DNA of 60,530 nucleotides from Anaerococcus pacaensis 9403502. Its GTDB lineage: Bacteria > Bacillota > Clostridia > Tissierellales > Peptoniphilaceae. The position numbers were made by a program, and so were the translations under genes. The stretch is from NCBI GenBank assembly GCA_000308255.3, contig HG326665.1, positions 1 to 60,530 on the forward strand. The letters run 5' to 3'. Shown one piece after another: positions 36,704 to 44,105 of the stretch. The notes under the pieces were generated by a model. It searched no databases, was not told the DNA's origin, and worked only from the letters and a program-made list of their open reading frames with translations. How positions within the stretch are numbered: position 1 is the stretch's first letter; each line of letters begins with the position of its first letter.

Positions 36704-37513
36704 TTAAATACTTTCTAATTCATTTAAACTATAAGTTTTTTCTGTAAGCTCGTCTTCTTCTGTGCTGTGTAGTTTCACTTTACAGCAAGACCTAACTAGG
36801 TCATTTGATATCACAGTGCCTTCCCCATCTGCTGTTTGAACTTTTTGCCCGTATTTAGGCATCAACTTTTTCATTTCTAAATAATTATCCTGTTCATAAG
36901 ATAGGCAACACATTAACCTCCCGCAGACACCAGAAATTTTAGTTGGGTCAAGGCTTATATTTTGGTCTTTGGCGTATTTTATAGAAAGTGGAACGAAATC
37001 GGTGAGGTGTCTAGAACAGCAGCATTGTTGGCCACATGACCCGTGATGCTTAATAAGCTTTGCATGGTCCCTGACACCAATCTGACGCAGCTCTATCCTA
37101 CTTCTAAAAATAATTGCTAACTCTTTTACTAGGTCTCTAAAGTCTACTCTCTTATCTGCAGTAAAATAAAAAGTGAGCTTATTCCTATCTAAAGTGTACT
37201 CAGCATCTACAATCTTCATTTTCAAATGAAAATAATCAGCCTTTTCTTGGCATATCTCCATAGCCTCAATTTGATCTGCCTTGTTTTGCTCATCTATACT
37301 TAGATCTACTTCATCGGCTTTTCTAACCACAGACTTTATCTTTTTATCAAATTTAGTCTCATCTATATCGATATTGGCTAAGGCTACTTCACCTATTTCA
37401 AGGCCATTTTCAGTATTTAGTACAGCTTTATCCTTATAGGCTAATTCTATACCATTTGAATCAAAATAATATATTTTGCCAGCCTCTTTAAATCTTATGC
37501 CAACTACGTTCAA
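36704..37513 (-). CDS. ricT: RicT (YaaT/PSP1 domain) iron-sulfur complex subunit
   Basis: 269 residues. PSP1 domain with cysteine-rich signature CGQQCCCSRHL and GVCGRLMCCLSYEQ, the cysteines that bind 4Fe-4S in Bacillus RicT. In Bacillus it acts with RicA and RicF and stimulates RNase Y cleavage and phosphorelay signalling. RicA and RicF are not in the window. It overlaps holB by four bases, the same neighbourhood as in Bacillus. Confidence 0.93.
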   Translation of the reverse strand: MNVVGIRFKEAGKIYYFDSNGIELAYKDKAVLNTENGLEIGEVALANIDIDETKFDKKIKSVVRKADEVDLSIDEQNKADQIEAMEICQEKADYFHLKMKIVDAEYTLDRNKLTFYFTADKRVDFRDLVKELAIIFRSRIELRQIGVRDHAKLIKHHGSCGQQCCCSRHLTDFVPLSIKYAKDQNISLDPTKISGVCGRLMCCLSYEQDNYLEMKKLMPKYGQKVQTADGEGTVISNDLVRSCCKVKLHSTEEDELTEKTYSLNELESI

Positions 37514-38307
37514 AGTTTCATTCCTCCCCTATATATAGCAAATATGATCTGCTCTATAGCTAGATCATAATTGATATTGTTTCTAAAACCTATTTTTATT
37601 TTATGTAACAAGTCTGTTATTTGATCTATTTTATCAAAAGAAATAGATGCCATCTTAACCACATTGTAAGCAATGTTATCATCAATATTTGAGTCAATCT
37701 CATACTTAAAATATATAATATACTCAAATATATCATTTATAGCTTCAATAAAGCTTGACTCATCATCTTTATATTGATCAAAAAATTTCTTCTCTTTATA
37801 AAAACTTGCTATATCACCCGTATAGACCTTGGCAAGTATCGATGATAACTTATCCATATCTATATTTTCTATTTCTTTATTAGAGCTTAGCTTAATTAAT
37901 TGACACCTAGACCTGATAGTAGGCAACAATTGATTGCTATTGGTGGTGGTGAATATCACTATGTTATACTCTTTTAATTCCTCTATGGTCTTTAAAAGAG
38001 CATTGGCCCCCTCAGTTCGCATATTATGGGCATTGTGAATTATATACACCTTAACGACTCCATTTTGAGGTCTAAGTGTAATATCTTTGATTAGCTTTCT
38101 TATAGTTTCAATATCAATGACCTCCCCTTCTTTATCTATGGTATATAGGTCGGGGTTTAGGTCATCTTCAAGATAGATATTTTTAGCTGCAAATATCTTG
38201 TGAGCAAAATCCTTCGCATAAGATAAATTGTAATTATGATTTGGACTTTCTAAAATATATGCGTGGCTTAAGGCATTATTTTCTATTTGATAGTTTAATA
38301 TACTCAT
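37510..38307 (-). CDS. holB: DNA polymerase III subunit delta prime
   Basis: 265 residues, a clamp-loader AAA+ subunit without an intact nucleotide site, as usual for delta prime. NALSHAYILESP is the family start and sensor-like VYIIHNAHNMRTEGANALLKTIEE with FTTTNSNQLLPTIRSRCQ is the clearest diagnostic stretch (SRC motif). It is somewhat short (~330 typical), with a reduced C-terminal domain. Overlaps both neighbours by four bases. Confidence 0.9.
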   Translation of the reverse strand: MSILNYQIENNALSHAYILESPNHNYNLSYAKDFAHKIFAAKNIYLEDDLNPDLYTIDKEGEVIDIETIRKLIKDITLRPQNGVVKVYIIHNAHNMRTEGANALLKTIEELKEYNIVIFTTTNSNQLLPTIRSRCQLIKLSSNKEIENIDMDKLSSILAKVYTGDIASFYKEKKFFDQYKDDESSFIEAINDIFEYIIYFKYEIDSNIDDNIAYNVVKMASISFDKIDQITDLLHKIKIGFRNNINYDLAIEQIIFAIYRGGMKL

Positions 38308-38633
38308 AGTCTGATGTATTGGTCTACATCTAAGATAAATATGGTCGCACCACCTACAGTTATATCCACTGGCACTGTATTAGTTAAGAGCGAACTTTCT
38401 GCTGATGGATTGATGATAGTAGTAGTGGTATTTCTTCTCTTGCAATTTGACTCTATTATTGCAAGCACTTCTTCTAGCTTTTCTTCTTCTACACCTATAA
38501 GTAATGTAGTATTGCCTTTTTTAAGAAAACCACCTGTTGTGGCAAGTCTAGTAACCCTGTATCCGCTTTCTGTAAGTGCATCCATTAGGAAATTCACATC
38601 AGCATCTTGTACTATAGATATGAGTAGTTTCAC
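38304..38633 (-). CDS. darA: Cyclic-di-AMP receptor DarA (PII-like, YaaQ/PstA)
   Basis: 109 residues, PII-like fold. KLLISIVQDADVNFLMDAL, TRLATTGGFLKKGNTTLLIGVEEEKL and the C-terminal VTVGGATIFILDVDQY are near-signature segments; the GGF and TxLxG loops contact c-di-AMP in characterised DarA proteins. Effector targets are unknown. Part of the tmk-darA-holB-ricT operon. Confidence 0.94.
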   Translation of the reverse strand: MKLLISIVQDADVNFLMDALTESGYRVTRLATTGGFLKKGNTTLLIGVEEEKLEEVLAIIESNCKRRNTTTTIINPSAESSLLTNTVPVDITVGGATIFILDVDQYIRL

Positions 38634-38634
38634 A

Positions 38635-39258
38635 TTAAACCTCCAATAATTCCTTTATCAGTTTATATACTTGATCAGTCACTTCATCGATACTTTGACT
38701 AGCATCTACTGTTTTGATTTCTTCTTTATATTTGTCAGCTACATCTAAATAAGCATCAAATATTTTTTTGTGGAAATCAAAATCTTCACTCTCTAACCTA
38801 TCTGCAGTAAAATTTGCTCTTTTACGAGTAAGTGCAGTTTTATAATCCAGGTTAAAGAATATAGTAAGGTCTGGCCTTAAGCCAGCTGTCGCAAAATCAT
38901 TTATCATAGCTACCTGGTCTACACCCAAGTCCCTACCTACACCCTGATAAGTTAGGGAAGATAAGACAAACCTATCGCTAAGGATAATCTTGCCTTTATC
39001 AAGATCAGGCATAATTTTTTCAGCTACTAGTTGAGCTCGGCTAGCAGCAAATAACAAAGACTCAGTCTTTGCTGACATTTCCTTGTGGTCATTATCAATT
39101 ATTATTTCTCTAATTTTTTCTGATATTGCTGTCCCACCAGGTTCTCTTACTGTTTCTATATCATAGCCTTCATTTATGAGAAGTTCTTTAATATTTTTTA
39201 AAATAGTAGTTTTCCCAGACCCATCAGGCCCTTCGAAAACAATAAATTTACCGTTCAT
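38635..39258 (-). CDS. tmk: Thymidylate kinase
   Basis: dTMP to dTDP. The start at 39258 (MNGKFIVFEGPDGSGKTT) is chosen because it begins the conserved fold and sits right at the predicted transcript start; an ATG seven codons earlier lies upstream of the -10. This gives 207 residues. The P-loop is EGPDGSGKTT, DR(F) lies in ILSDRFVLSSLTYQG, and the lid is present. There is no ribosome binding site: the TATAAT ends six bases before the ATG, suggesting a leaderless mRNA. Confidence 0.95.
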   Translation of the reverse strand: MNGKFIVFEGPDGSGKTTILKNIKELLINEGYDIETVREPGGTAISEKIREIIIDNDHKEMSAKTESLLFAASRAQLVAEKIMPDLDKGKIILSDRFVLSSLTYQGVGRDLGVDQVAMINDFATAGLRPDLTIFFNLDYKTALTRKRANFTADRLESEDFDFHKKIFDAYLDVADKYKEEIKTVDASQSIDEVTDQVYKLIKELLEV

Positions 39259-39264
39259 ATGTAT

Positions 39265-39294
39265 ATTATAGCAAATCATGAGAATTTATTGCAA
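39265..39294 (-). promoter_or_regulatory. tmk operon promoter, leaderless type, abutting the IS110 end
   Basis: Minus-strand TTGCAA (39289-39294), 18 bases, TATAAT (39265-39270). Transcription would begin at or within a base or two of the tmk ATG. The IS110 end lies one to two bases upstream of the -35, so the insertion spared the core promoter but replaced everything upstream. Confidence 0.65.
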
Positions 39295-39314
39295 TAAAAC
39301 CTGCTAACAAAAGT

Positions 39315-39401
39315 CAAGTAGAAAAGCAAAATTAATTTACTTTTCTACTTGTTATTTAGAGTTTAAATTAGCACAACAAATAAGCCGGTTACAATCGGCT
39401 T
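39315..39401 (-). repeat. IS110 right-end hairpins
   Basis: CAAGTAGAAAAG (39315-39326) and CTTTTCTACTTG (39340-39351) form a perfect 12-bp stem. AAGCCG (39382-39387) with CGGCTT (39396-39401) forms a second one, which may terminate the transposase transcript. Both also appear, with a few changes, in the partial copy at the right window edge, so they are element features. Confidence 0.7.
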
Positions 39402-39425
39402 GTTTAAACTATCGTATTCTTAATT

Positions 39426-40648
39426 CTAGGCTACTTTTAGCACCATCTTTTCTTGTTTTGATACCATTACTTTTGCATAGTAGATTCTTAAGAATTTATT
39501 TATTCCTGCAAATTTACATACTTTTTTTGCTTTTCCATCGTTTTCTTTTTTTACCATATACAGATATATATCATTTTCAGGATCTTTAGCGCTCATCATG
39601 CATTTCATAGCTTGATAACCTAGTTTTCTTAGTATTGCATTGCCTCTTTTTGTTATTTTTCTCTGATCTGCTTTAAAATTCCCTGACTCATATGGTGGTG
39701 AATCTATTCCTACATAGGATATCAAACTTTTTTTGTTTTTAAATTTTGATAAGTCTCCAAGTTCTGCTGTGATTTGTACTGCTAATTTATCTGATATTCC
39801 TGAGAATTTCTTCGCTTCTTGATATTCTTCTAAGGGCTCGGCAATTTCTAGCATTTGTGATAAAATAGTATGTAGAATTTGATTTATATGTTTTATCAAT
39901 TCTATTCCTTCTTGTATGCTAGTCTTTATATATGAGCTATTAGAAGGTTGAGTTGAGATACTTTCCTCTGCGAGCTTGTATATGGATTTAGCTTTATCAG
40001 CATTAGGATGGTATCTCTTTTCTTTTGCCCAGTTTTTAAATTCTTCTATGAATTTTCTTCTGGTTTTTCTAATACTAGATTTTTATGCCACCATATTTCT
40101 AAGAAATCTAATAGTTTGTCTTTTGTAAAGTTTCCTGAAGCGTGTGGAATTAATTTTTTTATTCCTGGAAATGTTTGATTAACTGTTTGGTCTATGAAGT
40201 TCATTTGATTGATTCTTAAGTCCATATAGTGTTGATATGATCTGTTTAATTCTTTTAGGACTCTGAAACTTTCTGAATCGACTTTGTATTCTTGTAATTC
40301 ATTCCAGTACATTAATCCATATTCTGCTATTTGTATGGCATCTATATTATCATTTTTAGCTTTTCTAAAGTTGAGTACTCGACAAAATTGTTTCATTTTT
40401 AAAGGATTTATTACAGTTACAAAGTATCCTTTGTCTTTTAATTCGTAGAGGATTGGAAGATGGTATTTACCTGTTGCTTCCATAATTATTTTTACTTCTT
40501 CATTTAACATATCTAGTTTATTTAAAAAATCTTCTACTTTTGTTTTGTTAAGATGAATATCAAAAGGCTTCCAAATGATTTTGCTACCTTGTTCTAGTGC
40601 ACAGACTGTAAACTTTTCTTTTGCTATATCTATTCCTACAGATATCAT
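39426..40648 (-). pseudogene. IS110-family transposase, interrupted by one frameshift
   Basis: The N-terminal part (40046-40648) has the RuvC-like DEDD pattern: VGIDIAKEKF (D), IMEATGKYHLP (E) and AKNDNIDAIQIAEY (two D). The C-terminal part (39426 to about 40063) has the Tnp20 domain, including GIDSPPYESGNFKADQRKITKRGNAILRK with the candidate catalytic Ser. The frames join if one A is restored in the five-A run (plus-strand T-run 40064-40068), turning EKPEENS-stop into EKTRRKFIEEF and giving a ~407-residue protein. Either the copy is dead, or it is a homopolymer sequencing error. IS110-family recombinases are guided by a bridge RNA. Confidence 0.88.
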
Positions 40649-40654
40649 TTTATT

Positions 40655-40835
40655 ATCCTCTTTCTTTTTGATTTGTAGTTCCTACCTGCACCATTACACT
40701 CATTTTAGCTCGTGACACGGACGTTTTGCCCAACCTGCTTAACCGAATATGAATAATGAAGAGGTAGATGACAGTTTTATGACGGATATTTTAACCCTAA
40801 AAGACCCTCGTCATACTACTTCTTCATTATACAAA
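40655..40835 (-). ncRNA. Candidate IS110 bridge RNA region
   Basis: A non-coding stretch immediately upstream of the transposase, where IS110-group elements encode their bridge RNA. On the minus strand AATGAAGAAGTAG pairs with CTACCTCTTCATT (about 40740-40829). Inside, TATGACG pairs with CGTCATA and encloses a ~24-base loop starting AGGGTC, the layout of a specificity loop. A further ~100 bases lead to the transposase start. Placement and folding are inference; no guide-to-flank complementarity was established. Confidence 0.5.
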
Positions 40836-40906
40836 AATAGTGCAAGATAGAAATTACTTTCTTTCTTACACTATTTATGGTACTAAAAAAGACCCTAAGG
40901 CCTTTA
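40836..40906 (-). terminator. Two terminator-like hairpins downstream of rplY
   Basis: AAAGACC (40888-40894) with GGCCTTT (40899-40905), followed on the minus strand by six T, ends rplY. A second, longer hairpin, AAATAGTG (40836-40843) with CACTATTT (40869-40876) plus an A/T-rich inner stem, lies next to the IS110 end. It may be the structure the IS inserted beside. Confidence 0.7.
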
Positions 40907-40914
40907 GTTTAAAA

Positions 40915-41592
40915 TTATTCTGCGTCTGCTTCACTTTCTTCAGCTTCGCCATCTTCGCCTTCTTCTGTTTCATCAACAGTTGGTACGTCAGCGGCATCTG
41001 CTGCTTCAAGCTCATCATCTTCTGGAATAACTTCTTCAGATACTTCTTGAAGTGAACAAATGATTTCATCTTCTTCAGCAAGGACTGTGATATTTTCGTC
41101 TTTGAAGATATCAAGGTCTGCTACTGTTCTGTTATCACCAATTTGGATTTCTGTAATATCAACGTCAGCTGTTTGTGGAATGTGTTTTGGTAAACATTCA
41201 ACATCTATTGTATCCATGTTTTGTACAAGTACGGCTTGTTCAATTGCGAGATCATCACGTCCAATAAGAACGATAGGTACTGATACTCTGATTGATTCAC
41301 CAGCTCTGATTGCTTGGAAATCAACATGTAGGTATTGGTTTTTGTATGGATGTGTTTGGTAATCTTTAATAAGTACATCTTTGTCTTCTCCATCGATATC
41401 AAGTGTGATGATAGTAGATGTACCAGCTTGTCTTAATATTTTATCGAATTCTCTTGATGTAAATTGAACATTAAGATTATCTTCGCCTTTAGCATAAATA
41501 ACGCCTGGAATTAATTCTTCAGCTCTTAACTTGTTAACTTTATTTTTTCCAGTAGCTTCACGGTTATTTGCTTTTAAAACTAAGTCTGCCAT
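40915..41592 (-). CDS. rplY: 50S ribosomal protein bL25, CTC form
   Basis: 225 residues. The N-terminal bL25 domain (ANNREATGKNKVNKLRAEELIPGVIYAKG) binds 5S rRNA; the following CTC beta domain (about 95-185) is typical of the general-stress form Ctc. The C-terminus is a very acidic tail (EDDELEAADAADVPTVDETEEGEDGEAEESEADAE region). AAGGAGGGA precedes the ATG. It has its own promoter divergent from tpx. Confidence 0.93.
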   Translation of the reverse strand: MADLVLKANNREATGKNKVNKLRAEELIPGVIYAKGEDNLNVQFTSREFDKILRQAGTSTIITLDIDGEDKDVLIKDYQTHPYKNQYLHVDFQAIRAGESIRVSVPIVLIGRDDLAIEQAVLVQNMDTIDVECLPKHIPQTADVDITEIQIGDNRTVADLDIFKDENITVLAEEDEIICSLQEVSEEVIPEDDELEAADAADVPTVDETEEGEDGEAEESEADAE

Positions 41593-41623
41593 ATTCCCTC
41601 CTTATATATTTTCTGACTCAGTA

Positions 41624-41674
41624 ATTATACCTCATTTGATAAATCTTTACAATGCATAGGTTTTATTATATGAT
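41624..41674. promoter_or_regulatory. Divergent rplY/tpx promoters with overlapping -35 hexamers
   Basis: Plus strand (tpx): TTTACA (41646-41651), 17 bases, TATGAT (41669-41674). Minus strand (rplY): TTGTAA (41647-41652), 17 bases, TATAAT (41624-41629). Both -35 hexamers use the same seven base pairs, so the two polymerases should compete. Confidence 0.65.
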
Positions 41675-41716
41675 ATATGTAAAGGTAATGAAAGATCCAA
41701 CACAAAGGAGAATAAA

Positions 41717-42241
41717 ATGACCCAAAGACCAGTTCAATTTGGTAGCATGGAACTTACAGTTGATGGAGATAAGTTTGAAATTGGAGAAGATGCTCCAAAT
41801 TTTATAGCAATTAATAACGATCTTAGCGAATATGATTTCTTTAAAGAAGAAGATGGCAAGGTTAAAATCATCTCTGCTGTGCCATCTCTAGATACTTCTG
41901 TATGTGAACTTCAAACATATTTGCTTTACAAATCAGCCCAAGAATTTGAAGATGATATAGCTATTATTACAATTTCCAATGATCTACCATTTGCTCAACA
42001 AAGATTTATAAAAGATAAGGAAATGGAAAATGTAAAGTTTGTGTCTGACTACATTAACCACAATTTTGCAAAAGGATATAGGACATATATTAATGAGCTT
42101 AGCCTAATAAATAGAGCAATTTTTGTAATCGATAAAAATAATACTATCAGACACGCAGAATACCTTACTCAAAACACAGAGCTTCCAAATATTGATAAGG
42201 CTATAGAAGTAGCAACAAAACTTATAACTGAAGAAGAATGA
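41717..42241 (+). CDS. tpx: Thiol peroxidase (Tpx family), one-cysteine variant
   Basis: 174 residues, peroxiredoxin fold. GEDAPNFIAINNDLSEY and the peroxidatic-site VPSLDTSVCELQT (C63) fit Tpx. The resolving cysteine usually found in the DLPFAQxRFC segment is Ile98 here (NDLPFAQQRFI), and C63 is the only cysteine in the protein. It must therefore be recycled by an external thiol rather than an internal disulfide. Reduces H2O2 and organic peroxides. AAAGGAGA precedes the start; own promoter and terminator. Confidence 0.93.
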   Translation: MTQRPVQFGSMELTVDGDKFEIGEDAPNFIAINNDLSEYDFFKEEDGKVKIISAVPSLDTSVCELQTYLLYKSAQEFEDDIAIITISNDLPFAQQRFIKDKEMENVKFVSDYINHNFAKGYRTYINELSLINRAIFVIDKNNTIRHAEYLTQNTELPNIDKAIEVATKLITEEE

Positions 42242-42244
42242 TAA

Positions 42245-42279
42245 GATCCCTTAAGCCAATTGCTTAAGGAATCTTTTTA
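42245..42279. terminator. Bidirectional terminator between tpx and the FemAB gene
   Basis: GATCCCTTAAGC (42245-42256) with GCTTAAGGAATC (42262-42273), then five T. The FemAB stop codon lies at its right edge. Confidence 0.87.
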
Positions 42280-43263
42280 TTTTAGAAATTCATTATATTT
42301 TTCTCTATCGTATACCACATCTATTTCACCAATGAAATTTGTATACTTATCTGGATAGCAAAATCCTTCTTTAAATCTATATAGGCCATCTTTTGAGTCT
42401 AGTGAAAATGTACCGCCAAAGTCAAAATACTTGTAACCATTGTCTCTAGTCCATTTTATCTCTTCCCAAATCATATTAAAGTTTGGCATCTTGTTTCTGT
42501 GATTATTAGAACTTGCAGCATATAAGTAGTAGACCTTCTCCCCATAAGGAATCAGAATCGATGCAGACAGTGCCTCGTCTTCGTAGTATGAGGTAAATAT
42601 TATACCACCCATATAATCGATTAGCCTTTGGTAGTATTCCTTTGGCCTGTGGCCGATTTCTTGCCTATCTGCCATTATTTCTGTGAGCTTATAAAAAGTA
42701 TCTAGGCTTTCATCATCAGTTTTTTGAATTGTCTTTATCTCATTTCTGTATGACTTTCTGATATTTCTACGTGTTGCTGATGAGAAACTTTCAAATAGCT
42801 CTTCCTCACTAAGGCTAGCAACATCTAAAATCATATTATACCTAGGCTGAGTAAATGAATGTGGATCTACACCATAGGTTCTCACATCATATCCCCTCTT
42901 TTGGTATTCATAGATAGCTTTTTCATCAAATAATACTTCTGGGTCCATTCTAAGAAGGAAGGCATCATATTTTGTTGCTAAGTTATTTGCCTCAGCTATT
43001 AGTTCTTCTACCAAATCATAGTCCCTAAAGTCACATACAGGACCGCGTGGTGCATAAAGGAAATATTTGCCATTATCATTTTTTATACCTATGATACTCA
43101 TGGCAGCTTTGATTTGCTTATTTTCTTCTATGTATATATAATCACTAGTCCAATTATCCTTGACCTTAGCCCAATTGGTATCCTGCATAGGCCTAGCGTA
43201 TTTGCTATTTCTTACAAATTCGTTATATCTTTCTAAATCCTCTTTACTTGAAACTACTGGCAT
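42277..43263 (-). CDS. FemAB/FemX-type peptidoglycan interpeptide bridge aminoacyltransferase
   Basis: 328 residues, two GNAT-like domains as in FemX/FemA/MurM, which add amino acids from aminoacyl-tRNA to the lipid II side chain. NTNWAKVKDNW-like and YAPRGPVCDF are family landmarks, as is the segment YDAFLLRMDP. The C-terminal YKYFDFGGTF is conserved. The helical arm typical of FemA is very short, resembling FemX-like forms. The added residue cannot be read. Confidence 0.88.
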   Translation of the reverse strand: MPVVSSKEDLERYNEFVRNSKYARPMQDTNWAKVKDNWTSDYIYIEENKQIKAAMSIIGIKNDNGKYFLYAPRGPVCDFRDYDLVEELIAEANNLATKYDAFLLRMDPEVLFDEKAIYEYQKRGYDVRTYGVDPHSFTQPRYNMILDVASLSEEELFESFSSATRRNIRKSYRNEIKTIQKTDDESLDTFYKLTEIMADRQEIGHRPKEYYQRLIDYMGGIIFTSYYEDEALSASILIPYGEKVYYLYAASSNNHRNKMPNFNMIWEEIKWTRDNGYKYFDFGGTFSLDSKDGLYRFKEGFCYPDKYTNFIGEIDVVYDREKYNEFLK

Positions 43264-43271
43264 ATCGCTCC

Positions 43272-44060
43272 TTAATCTAATAAACCTTCTAAAAGTGCTA
43301 GGGTTGTGATCGCCCCTATCCCCTTTTTATTAGTAACTATTTCTATATCTAAATCATCTAGTGTATTAAAATCAATATCACCAACTATCTTACCATTTAC
43401 TTCAGATGTTCCAACATCTATTAAGAGTTGACCATCTCTAAAGTAGGCTTTATCATAAAAATTAGCCTTCCCAATGGCTGAAATAAATATATCTGAATTT
43501 TTTATTATATCTTCACTATTTTTTGTCTTGCTGTTTATAACAGTTACAGTAGCATGATTCTTTGACAGATAATTTGCCAAAGGTATACCTATAAGGTTAC
43601 TCCTATTGGCGATTACAATATTTTTACCTGTGATTTCTGTATGACTTTCTAAAAACTTCACAACAGCCTTTGGTGTGGCTGGTAAGTGTTTATAGTCACC
43701 ATTGCTAGCCTTACCTTGTGACATATAAGTAAAACCATCCAGGTCTCTTAAGTGTATCTCTTCTTTTAAATAGTCAAGTCCATTAAAATTACCAAAAGGT
43801 AAAAATATTATAAAGCCGTCGTTATCATCATATGCGTTAATAAAGTCTACTATCTCAACTTTATTAGTATAACTATTAAAATCTTTTTCCATATATGCGA
43901 TATCAAATTCTTTGCAGCGTTTGATGATTGCATTTTTATAATATGCTTCCTCTTCTGTTATAGATCTTGATATAAGCAGCACTTTGTTACTTATATTCGT
44001 TTTTACTAGCCTATCTACGATACTTTCTTTCAAATTGTCTGTTGTTAAGATTTTCATCAT
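43272..44060 (-). CDS. folD: FolD-like methylenetetrahydrofolate dehydrogenase/cyclohydrolase, divergent
   Basis: 262 residues with the FolD architecture: an N-terminal substrate domain and a Rossmann domain (GKNIVIANRSNLIGIPLANYLSKNHATVTVINS; LLIDVGTSEVNGKIVGDID). Several catalytic motifs are altered. The Lys of the YxxxK motif falls on Ile45 (YYKNAIIK), PCTPxG reads PATPKA, and TPVPGGVGPMT reads VTNKKGIGAIT. Only KDVDG is close (RDLDG). It may be a paralogue with changed or lost activity, or a divergent active enzyme. Follows the FemAB gene in transcription order reversed; short gap of eight bases. Confidence 0.75.
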   Translation of the reverse strand: MMKILTTDNLKESIVDRLVKTNISNKVLLISRSITEEEAYYKNAIIKRCKEFDIAYMEKDFNSYTNKVEIVDFINAYDDNDGFIIFLPFGNFNGLDYLKEEIHLRDLDGFTYMSQGKASNGDYKHLPATPKAVVKFLESHTEITGKNIVIANRSNLIGIPLANYLSKNHATVTVINSKTKNSEDIIKNSDIFISAIGKANFYDKAYFRDGQLLIDVGTSEVNGKIVGDIDFNTLDDLDIEIVTNKKGIGAITTLALLEGLLD

Positions 44061-44070
44061 ATCTCCAAAT

Positions 44071-44093
44071 AAAAAACGCCCAACCGGGCGTTA
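44071..44093 (-). terminator. Terminator of the NlpC/P60 gene
   Basis: On the minus strand CGCCC, GGTT loop, GGGCG and six T, just before the FolD gene start. Confidence 0.9.
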
Positions 44094-44105
44094 TACTATT
44101 GCTTA

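Larger units (their letters stand above)
39296..40838 (-). mobile_element. IS110-family insertion sequence (about 1.54 kb)
   Basis: It contains a DEDD/Ser-type transposase on the minus strand and a ~180-base non-coding region upstream of it. The right end (39296) is fixed by comparison with the second copy at 60430-60530, which shares the sequence from AAAACCTGCTAAC inward but not the flank. The other end is placed in the A-run at 40834-40838 by promoter geometry, so it is uncertain by several bases. No terminal inverted repeats are seen, as expected for the family. It is inserted between tmk and rplY, next to a hairpin. Confidence 0.8.

Noticed and set aside
39426..40648. Programmed frameshifting in the transposase
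   Set aside because: A slippery A-run is present, but IS110 transposases are normally a single frame, so a one-base loss or sequencing error is the simpler reading.
41060..41402. Open frames within rplY on either strand
   Set aside because: The bL25/CTC frame is complete and conserved; the others lack start signals.
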